Part shown: positions 49,327-58,100 of the stretch, piece by piece | How the letters are laid out: every line of letters begins with the position of its first letter | Numbering within the stretch: the first letter of the stretch is position 1 | Assembly: GCA_009760855.2 (NCBI GenBank) | Contig: WPIO01000021.1 | Span: 2,890,001 to 2,954,000 of the forward strand | Source: Cristatella mucedo | Lineage: Eukaryota > Bryozoa > Phylactolaemata > Cristatellidae | Length of the DNA stretch: 64,000 nucleotides | Direction of reading: 5' to 3' | Notes under the pieces: model-generated | Database searches by the model: none | Told to the model about the DNA's origin: nothing | The model's input: the letters and a program-made list of their open reading frames with translations, nothing else | Position numbers and translations under genes: made by a program

Positions 49327-50121
49327 TACTGCACACATGCTGCTCCGTCTGAGAGACTTGGGTGAGCAGCGATGCGGCTCCACGCGAAATGGCTTTTAGT
49401 TACGGTCCGGACACCCTTACCGATAGCCGTTAACTTGAATTCCTTGTGCGGCACGTTGACATGTGCGAAGAGCTTCTCAACCAATGCAGGTGCCTTCTAC
49501 CCTTCAATAATCTGCTCGGCCAAGTTGCTGACGGACTCTGCCTTGTTATTTGTCCTCGTCAGTGGGATGCCCTTGAACCCCAGAGCAAGCACGAAGACGC
49601 CATCGCTGAGTTTTAGTTTCATTTTATTCGCTAGGTAGCGCTGGAGAAACAGGTTCGTCGTGGCATGTTCTTTAACCTGATCAAGACGTTCTTCGAACGT
49701 CTACTCTGTTGCAGTAGGGCCAACAGAACGGATTCCCCAAATAGCAGGCTTCGACGTTCGGTTTCAGGCATGGTTTCAACCCGAGTGTGTCCCATAGGTA
49801 TCGAACAACGTTGGCGTTGATGTTGTGGTGAGTGCAGTAGATACGATTCACTGGCTGGAGCTGCCGCTAGATTGCAAAATGCGGTGCCGGTTCATCCTCG
49901 GTGTCAATTTCACCTATTTCGCCGATTTCGGTGTGTCGAGACACGGCGACTGAGAGACGCAGCGAAGAGCTGGGCATACGTCTGCGAATTTGAGTCACCG
50001 CGTGTGAAGAGTATTCAGAAGCCCGGTGTCCTTTATTGCTTTCCCTCAAGAGAAAGCTTCTTAAATTAAATTGCCTTGACGAAAGTATCCTTCGACACAG
50101 TATACGTCTAACCGACGCCAA
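49327..50121 (-). pseudogene. unrecognised decayed protein-coding relic
   Basis: The minus strand has protein-like sequence over about 260 codons. Frame 1 (50121 to about 49700) includes RHTEIGEIGEIDTEDEPAP, one stop, then VNRIYCTHHNINANVVRYLW and GNPFCWPYCNRVD. After a frameshift near 49700, frame 2 runs from TFEERLDQVKEHATTNLFL through LALGFKGIPLTRTNNKAESV, one TAG, then EKLFAHVNVPHKEFKLTAIG to about 49327. The residue mix is that of a real globular protein, not a repeat artefact. I do not recognise the family. It may be a gene relic or an ORF of a mobile element. Confidence 0.6.
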
Positions 50122-50394
50122 GAAGTGTTATGACTCGACAGCAGCTACCCCTGTATATCAGAAATCTAGTTGTCACTAAATATTAGGCAACCAAAGGTCT
50201 AAGCGATTAGTACTTGACGAATGAGGTGCTTGTGAGGCTTTTTCGACGTAATTCTTGCCGCCACGTTCAAATAGTGAAAGTCATCAGCAAGATGATCAAC
50301 TTTGGCAGTTAGGTCTAAGAATTTTTCTTACGTTGTACAACGTTTTGCCTGGCGCAGCTGCACCCAACCTGCTAAGCGCGTTCAACTTCTGTGA

Positions 50395-51283
50395 ATGCGC
50401 TATCGGCTCAGCCAACGTCTGAACTGTTGAATCTGCACGAAATCTAGGTGGGACTGTTTCTAAAAATGACTTTTCATTAGACGACCGTATCAGCTCCACA
50501 GTCGAGTCTGCCTACTTTCAGATACACAACATTGCTAGAACTCTGGCTTATTTAGACAGAGATACCGTATCTAAATTGGTCCACGAATTTGTGACATCCC
50601 GTCTCGACTTCTGTAACTCACTGTTTGCTGGTCTACCGGCCTGTGCAATCAGGTGCTTACAGCTAGTGGAAAACTCTGCAGCAAGTCGTGTCTGTCGTGA
50701 GCGTCGCAGCTGCCACATTGCACCACTTCTCACCGACCTGCCCTGGCCCGCATTCAAGCAATGCATCGACTTCAAGGTTCTGTCACTCACATTTAGGTTC
50801 CTTCATTCTTTAGCTCGAGCCTACCTATCAGATTTACTCCCCCTTCAGGCTAAGCATCGTACCACTCGCATTTCAGAATCTAATCGTTTACCTATACCTC
50901 ATACAAACCTCAAATCCTTTGGGGACCATGCCTTTAGTTTGTATACTCCCAAAGCTTGGAACTCACTTCCGACTGGCGTCACGAAATCCCCGGACTTGAC
51001 CACATTTAAAAAGTAACTAACAATGTATCTATTTATGACAGCATTTAGAGAGTCCATGCGATTCGTGCTTTACGTGCTTATGCATGCTGGCACTATGCAT
51101 GTTGCCACTAACCACATTTGCATGCTGACCCTGTGCACGTCACCCCTAATCATGTTATGCTTGTTGTCATTGAGGATGCTACCACTAACCATGTTATCAT
51201 GCTTTCTTTGCAGCAAATCTAAAGTGCCCAGAAAGAGATTGAGTTCTCCGAGTCCGCTGTACTATAGGTATTACTATTGTTGC
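50395..51283 (+). mobile_element. LINE copy E, RT C-terminus and 3' end
   Basis: An open frame of 146 codons (50576–51016) encodes FVTSRLDFCNSLFAGLPACA, then CHIAPLLTDL, FKVLSLTFRFLHSLARAYL and AWNSLPTGVT, the C-terminal part of the LINE polyprotein. The 3' UTR with repeated CCACTAACCA words and a degraded ATT tail (TATTACTATTG) follow. It is the best preserved C-terminal segment in the window. Confidence 0.88.
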
Positions 51284-52862
51284 GGCGCTATGACTTCGGC
51301 CGTCAACAACAGCAGCCAAGGGTTCCATGGTGGAGCCTGGCGTTCGCCTGTAAGGCTAAGTCGCTAATTTTCTCCCAATTCCCATGTACGGGAAGACCCA
51401 AGAAAGTACTTGCGATTAAAAAACGAAGAGAGAAATTATTTGCCATGCTCGCCGGGCTCGTTGTGAGCCCCGAGTGACTGAGCTGGCGCACGGCGAGCAT
51501 TCGCGTCATGACAGCACCTACGGCAGCGAAGAAGTTCCATTGATCTTTGCACTCGACAATGGCGTATAGCCAATCATTCAGGCGCACAAGCCACCAAGGT
51601 AAACGTCTATACTGCGATTCGTGGGACTGTAGCGCTGAGCATTAGCGGCCAAGGTCCTGCATGTCTGGTGAACCGGCGGAGTTCTCCACTGATTACCTTT
51701 TCGCTTTTGAGTTAACCATGGCCCTACGGTACGGTACGCCATCTTTGACAGAGCATGCATCCTAGTTTGCCTGCTGCAATGCTCTACCAAGCTTTGGCTG
51801 TACCCGAAAGCCACGAATCCCACGCAACTTAATATTAGGTGAATAGATCGCGATGCCCTAAAAACGTTGGCAGTGAAGGCAAAACAGGCACGTTGCGAAA
51901 CAAGGCAAAGGCACGGCAAGACCGTTAATCGGTGAAGCGCTAGGTCAGTGGAATACACGGCGCGGCGCGTCGTTCGCCTGCAGTCGCAGAGCAACAGTAC
52001 GCACACCAAACGGCAGCAGAACAGCACATTCGATGCTCGAAACAAACCCTGGCTACACAGCTTCTTATTGCGAGCCTGTCTACAGCAAAGTAGCAAAGTA
52101 GATTCTCTTTCATTCAGTCCTCCCAGAGTCACCGAGACAGAACCAACCAGTAACGTTAATATGTCGACCACATCAGCGAGACTGATGAACCTTTTCTCCG
52201 GTAGTGGAACGGCCAACGCGAGACCGCTGGCAGAGGTAACACCTCAGAGATCTGCAGCCGACTTTTTGCTGGGCTCAAAATCGTTCTCCAGCCTGTCCCG
52301 TGCGACTTTGCGCCCCCCTCCCCGCCTTTCCAGAGATTGGTCTCCGTTATTTGGTTACGGACGTGGCTCGCGCAAGGGCTCAAGCATTGGCGACCATTAT
52401 CACTTTTCGAGTAACCGCATCAGAGCTGCTCTTTTTCGGAAAACGCTCGATGCTTATCGGTGGATTGCTCACTTTCATGGCCGTTGTACCGTTGCCTAGA
52501 GAATCGCCGGAAGACATGCATCGAGAGAAAGATCGCGTTCTCGCTAATAAGAAGTGGGAAGCGATTCCGCTGGTGTCAAAGGCTGACTTTCGGCAACCTC
52601 GTCGCACTCCACGTGATTGGCAGCAAAGGCGCCTACCTCTTACAGAGGTCTCTTTCCGACAACTGGTTGACAGTGGGCGAGCTGTCGGACGGGTTAGCAT
52701 CGACCTGTGCGTTTCGATGAGGAATCCAAGGACTGCACTCGTTGCACAGATATCGGTTAGTGCGGTCCGCTCTCGGGCGTGGCTCGTGGCATGTAGAAGG
52801 GCGGCGTATCCGGGTTTTACCATCTAATCCTCATCGAGGACATCGAAGTGCCCTCTCTGAGA
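51284..52862. other. anonymous sequence with overlapping frames
   Basis: Frames of 212 codons (−, 51578–52216) and 183 codons (+, 51948–52499) overlap each other, and neither shows a domain. A minus-strand piece at 52700–52790 (LTDICATSAVLGFLIETHRS) may continue the OTU-like relic. Confidence 0.4.
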
Positions 52863-53123
52863 TTATCGCAGATGTGTCACATGACCATAAATAGCCACGC
52901 ACCGCCAAAACTCCGAGAAGCCGCAGGAGCGTGCGACAACGCCCACTGAGACGGCGCGGTACAAACAATTGCCCTCACCATCGACAGCCATCTGGGCCAG
53001 CGCCGACGCAGAGCTGACACAAGACTGACGTGCATAGAATACGTTTGCAGATGCTGAGCTGATGCCTCGCCGGGTATAGCCAAGAGGACAACGTGGGTGG
53101 AGGTACTCACTCACACGCGGCAA
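52863..53123 (-). pseudogene. OTU-like cysteine protease domain relic
   Basis: The minus-strand frame of 86 codons contains DGEGNCLYRAVS (about 52982–52944). This matches the catalytic GDGNCLFRAIS-type motif of OTU deubiquitinase-like domains, with Glu in place of the motif Asp and the Cys kept. OTU domains occur in cellular deubiquitinases and also in several transposon proteins. The frame ends in a stop soon after, and no His box is certain, so this is a fragment. A single motif of 12 residues is modest evidence. Confidence 0.45.
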
Positions 53124-53379
53124 TCCTGCCGAATTTTACGAACGTTAGCTTCAGGCTCAGGTTGAAAGTATTTACTGCGAAACGACAAACGACGCCATTC
53201 ATCCACAAAACTCGGATATGCTACCCTACTATGTAAAAGTCTCACTCACTGCGGCTTTGGTAAGCTGTCACATGTTCGGAGTTGCTACGCCGAATGAGTA
53301 CTGCGACCGTAATGTTCCTAGCATCCCCCGATTTCGCTTCTCAGCCTTACAGTAAGCGCCTTACTGCTTTAGCACCAAA

Positions 53380-53815
53380 TATTCATATACTGCCGCCCTT
53401 CCCTCCCTCGTGCTTTCAGAACTACTTCCCCAACAGGCGAAGAATCATACAGCCCGCTGTTCTTACTCGAATCGTTTAGTCATACATCGCACGAACCTCA
53501 AAACCGTTGGAGACCGTGCCTTTAGTTCGTATGCTTCCAAAGCCTGGAACTCCACGTCACAACGTCCTCTGAAATGACGACATTTAAAAAGAAGCTTAAA
53601 ACACACCTTTCTATTATAGCATTCGGTGGGCCTTTGTGATTCATCCTTCGTGTGCAAGCACCGCCTTACTCGCTCGTGCCTGCTGCTTGGTGTGCCTGCT
53701 GCTTGCTGATGTGACCGTCATGTATTAGGTAATGCTTTATATGCAACATCCATAAAGCGGCTATAAATAGATTCGGAACTCTGAGGGCGCTATACAAATA
53801 TATTATTACTATTAC
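53380..53815 (+). mobile_element. LINE copy F, 3' end (second subfamily)
   Basis: The RT C-terminal part (with ACCTCAAAACCGTTGGAGAC) is followed by a 3' UTR unlike copies B and C. The tail TCTGAGGGCGCTATACAAAT then ends in ATT-like repeats. It pairs with copy H as a second subfamily. Its tail is the one most like the SINE A tail. Confidence 0.75.
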
Positions 53816-54950
53816 AGCCGTCTTCCAGATTTGCGTTGTACAACATTAATTAGTTAACCGTCCTCGTAGGCGAAGCGATCGGCCGAAGCTCAATTGACTC
53901 TGCACGAGACCGTGACTCTGCACTTGACCAGCTCTGCTCCCTCTCGGCGAGCATTTCTCGAGTTAGTAGGCGGAAGTGGGCTGAGCGAATTCGATGGTGC
54001 CCGAGGGAGGCTGGCTGTCTGCCCGGGCCCTAGCAGGGCTCCGACGACGTGCGACGTGGTGAACGAACGACGCTTGACCTTACGTTGTGACTCAACTTGC
54101 GACGATATGCGAGACCTGGTGAGATTGAAGTCTCAGCAGCCGCAGGCAGGTGCCGGCTGGGCTGCCGATCTCGGCACAACACCCCACCCGAACGCGACGC
54201 CACCTGGCACAGCCGCCAGCGCATGGCCATTTCCGGCCGTCTGCTGCGGGCGGGCGGGCGTGTCCGTGTGCGGCCCTACATCTTTCGAGAGGAATTCTCT
54301 CGGCCCCGTTCGACGGTGAAGACGCACACGCGAGTGGCCGTCTAGGCTCTCGCCTTTTGGCTCCTCGGTTCGGCACCGACTTCCAGGTCGGTCAGTGCAG
54401 CGGTACCGGGGCTCGAAGTCCTAATTAATCACTTCGGCGTGCATTCAACCGAGGTTCCTCGGCAGCGCCCCCTGCCGCCGTCGCCTTAGATAAGCGTGTG
54501 CCAGAGGAGATGGCTGGCAAATGGCGGCCAACTGGTCGGCCGCGACGGAAGTCGCCGCCAGTGCGACAGCAGCAGAGTGCGACGAAGCTATCGCCCAGTC
54601 GGCTGACGGCAAATAGCTCTCCGGTAGAGCTGGGCGTGCACCTGCACCATCAGTTTTCAGCGCCCATCTGCCCGTCTTATCACTGCAAGCGTGCGCGCAG
54701 CCCCCTAGTGGCGCGGCTTTCAGACGGGGCCGGGCTGGCGTGCCGTAGCCGCCAGAGATGCGTTCGCGATAGCCCTCTCCCCGGTTCTCGCTCGCTATTG
54801 GTGGCCGACTCCGCCCGTCGATCCGTCTCTAGTGCGTAGGCGCAAGGGGCCGGCCTTCGACAATGAGAAATGTGTCACGGCCAGCGTAACCTCGCAGCGA
54901 CGCCTGACGCGGCCATAAACAACGCTGGGGGCAGTGGCGCCCGGCGGCAA
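53816..54950. other. GC-rich upstream region of the protease gene
   Basis: There is no recognised gene; frames on both strands of up to 141 codons look compositional. The sequence rises in GC towards the promoter. Confidence 0.45.
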
Positions 54951-54990
54951 TTATAAGAGCCGGCATATCCGAGGCGTCCGTCTCATTCGC
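54951..54990 (+). promoter_or_regulatory. TATA box and initiator of the protease gene
   Basis: TTATAAGAG at 54951–54959 lies in GC-rich sequence. A TCTCATTC initiator at 54981–54988 puts the likely +1 A at 54985, about 31–33 bp downstream, the usual spacing. The predicted 5' UTR is then 66 bases to the ATG at 55051. This is a motif-based prediction. Confidence 0.6.
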
Positions 54991-55050
54991 TGGCTCGCTC
55001 GAGCGCTCGCTCGAGCTCGCTCTCTGCAGACGGCGGTGAGCAGCTACGAA

Positions 55051-55122
55051 ATGCGGCCTGCTACGCTACGGATATCGGCGATCGAGTTCGGTCTTCTACT
55101 ACTGCTGGCGGAGTGGCAGCAG
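55051..55122 (+). CDS. protease exon 1: signal peptide
   Basis: Twenty-four codons from ATG 55051. The hydrophobic core FGLLLLLAEW marks a secretion signal. The exon ends in CAG before the donor GTAAGA at 55123 (phase 0). The start was chosen because it is the first ATG after the predicted transcription start and directly precedes the hydrophobic core. Confidence 0.82.
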
Positions 55123-58100
55123 GTAAGAGCGCTCGCTTATCGCTCGGGCGGCATCGGCTCGGCCCGCACGCCCGCCTGAGTCGGCCGGCGGCAGCGAGAT
55201 CGCTTCGGCGGCGGCGGCGGCGGCGACCGAGGTCGCGAAAGCCAAGTGCGGCAGTCGAAACGCCGCGCTGCCGCCGAGGCGTGAACTCGGGCCCGACCGA
55301 CGATGCAACTAACGTCTCGCCGCCTTTGTCCTCTCGTCCCGCGAGGGCTGCCTCGAGTAACCCGCTCGACCTGCAGCCGCGGTAGGGGAAACTGGGCTGT
55401 ACAGCGGCACAGCGGGCGGGCGCGGTCGCCCGCTCTCGGGACCGTTCGAGGCGATGACAGAGGCTGGGCGGCAGCGAACACTCGACCTGAGCACGCTGAT
55501 AGACGGAACTCCAGGCACGCTTCGCTCTCTGCCGTAGGTGGCTCGCGCGTCCGGCGGCGAAGCAGACGATTCGACTGCCAATGAGTACGGCACTTGGGGG
55601 CCGTGGTCGCCCTGCTCTTCGGCACGCTGCGCTGCACAGCGGAGAACCCAGCTCTGCGTCTCTTTGTGCCCGAGCGCATACCGCGAGGAGGTTCGTCCGT
55701 GCAGCCGCCGCCCGTGCGGCGGTGGCCGATCCCGAGCCGACGGCGGCGCTCCGAGATCGTCGCACGAGAGCGTCGTCGTCGCGCTGTCCGGCTTCGCAGC
55801 CTGGGATGACGAGCTGACGCTGTGGTCTCCGTGGTCGGAATGCCGGAGCGGCTGCAAGTGGGAGCGCTGGCGCAGCTGCAGGGACGGCCACCAGTGCTCC
55901 AAGCTGCTTCGAACCGCCGACGGCGGCAGCATCGAGGTGCAGCCCTTGCTCAAGCAGCAGCTGAGCTGCGCTGCTCCGGAGGCTGACTGCATCGCCGCCG
56001 AAGCCACCTCAGGGTCGCACCCCGATGGCCGCGAGCCGGCTCGTGACGACCGGGACGCCGGCAGCACCCGTAAGTTCCTTAGCTGAAGCTGCCGCTGCCT
56101 CTGCTGCCGCCGCCGAAGCCGGCGCCGCCTAAGATACTGGGCGTCGCCGAACCTCCACACCGGCTCCCTCCCGAGGTTCGGTGCGTTCTCGAACCGCAAA
56201 ACGACGTCGGAAGACTGTGATGGTGGGTCAATAGCGAGCGAAACGCTGACCTCTAGCGGTTGGCCCACCCCCACGTCTCCGGCCTACGTAAGCGATGCCG
56301 CCGCAGCCACCGAGCGAGGCCACGGGCGAGCGGCAGGTGCTGCTCGAGTCATCGGCGCCACGGGCGAGCTGCAGGTGCTTCGCCGCTGTACGTCATAAAT
56401 TGAACGCTAGTGGCTCCGAAGGCGAGGCTGCGAGAGCGATGCCTTTTTTAGTAGCGAGACGGCCGGATGCCCCCTGATGCGGTCGCAGCGGATCGCAGCG
56501 AGGTCCCTTTGAAGCGCGAGTCAGCGGCCCAGCGTAGTCGAGTCGACCGCGAGTTCGAGCCGGTGGTTCGCGCCTCGGACGCGCCTCTCCTCTGTCCAGC
56601 GTTCGCTTTCGAAGCGCGAGCGATACTCCGCTCCACTAACGATCGCCGACCTGGCGTCTGAGAGAATTGAGTCGCATCTTTCCCCCGTCTTTGGTTGAAC
56701 CTGCGGGAAGCTCGCTGCCGGGTTCGACGAATTACCGAAATCCAAGGCAGTCCGCCGCAATTCACTATATTCGAGTAAACAATCGACTGAAAATTTACGG
56801 CGCGATGCTTGAATTTCAAGGGAGTATTGTAGCACATGATCGTTGTAGTGTACCCACCAAATTGCATGCAAATGCGCTCGGTCGTTCTCACAAAAATGGC
56901 CTCCGAAGACTCTGGCTGTTCATCTGACGCAATCCGCTTGAATCCGTACAAACCCGCAGGAAATTGGCTGCGTAAAGCTCCAATAAAGATTACATAAGAA
57001 CCTACACTATTGTCCAAGTGTATCTACAAAATTTCGGGCTATTGCGAGTGTGCAGTTTTAGGTAATTCACTGCAATTAATAGCAACGACTGCAGCACGGA
57101 TTGTTTTATCGGGAGGGGTCGATGCAGCTGATTGCATGAGAACGCGCATGCGAAATGGCACTAAACTTTTTGTGAGCAGGTGAGCAACTATGTAGTTTAA
57201 TATGCAATGCTCGATTTGAGATTTACACATCCGATTTCCTGTGGATTTTTGCGGAGGATTCGAGCAGATTGCTGTGGATTGCTCTTTATATTGTCTGCAG
57301 TTCGAGTGTTCCTTCGCATCCAGAATCGTTTGCGAAACGCCAAACCTTTGGGACCCGTGACAACGAGGCTGTCCGCCAGCGTCGTCGGAGCCCATTTGCA
57401 TCGGAGCATTCGAGCAAAACTGAACGATATTTTATGGTTACTTTATAGCGACCAATATTCACTCAAAATCTTAGCATCGAGCTGCCCATTTTCGGTCGAC
57501 TTTTTGCTTAATTTCAGTGGATTTCGGCGCTCAACGCCAGGAGCGGTAGCCGTAATTAAAGAGCACCGCTACTACTGCCGTTAACATCCGTATGGCCCGA
57601 CACCCGATCGGGCGGCCCGAGCGGCGCAAGCATTCGATTTGTAGCTGGCTCGCCTTGCGCTTCCGGTCGCCATCGGCACATCCGGAGCGCCGCCGCTGAA
57701 GGCCGTCAGCCCTGCCGAGGCGAAGTCGGTCGGCATCCCGAGTCACTTGAGTTCGCGCCTTTGATGTGTGGCACTAGCCGACGTAAAGTTCAATAGCCAA
57801 GCCGGCCTGAAACTCTCCCGACCCGCCAGTCACGCGATAGCGACGAGTCAGCCGTCGTCGATCGCTGCCGCTTTTCGAATTGATCTCGTTCTCCGATCCC
57901 TTTCCACGAGCAGGCAGCTCCGTCCCGGGCAAATCGCACTGCGGGCGCGTTCCTCGGCCAGCGCCCGGCCTTCTTCGAGCGGGTCAAGACCAAAGGCGGC
58001 CGTCGTGTTTGTGAGGCGTAGCCCGTTGGCCCTGCCCTCGTCGGCGTCATTCGCACGGCGGTGGGGCAGGCGTCGCCACTAGGGCTCGTGTGCATCGGCC

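Noticed and set aside
51578-52499. Overlapping open frames of 212 (−) and 183 (+) codons
   Set aside because: Both strands are open over the same bases and neither shows domain motifs, so I could not choose either as a gene.
55309-56274. Minus-strand open frame of 321 codons (and 276 codons at 55061–55891)
   Set aside because: It is antisense to the TSP1 exon in very GC-rich sequence, is rich in Arg, Ser, Ala and Pro, and has no domain. The plus-strand frame has clear TSP1 motifs and splice sites.
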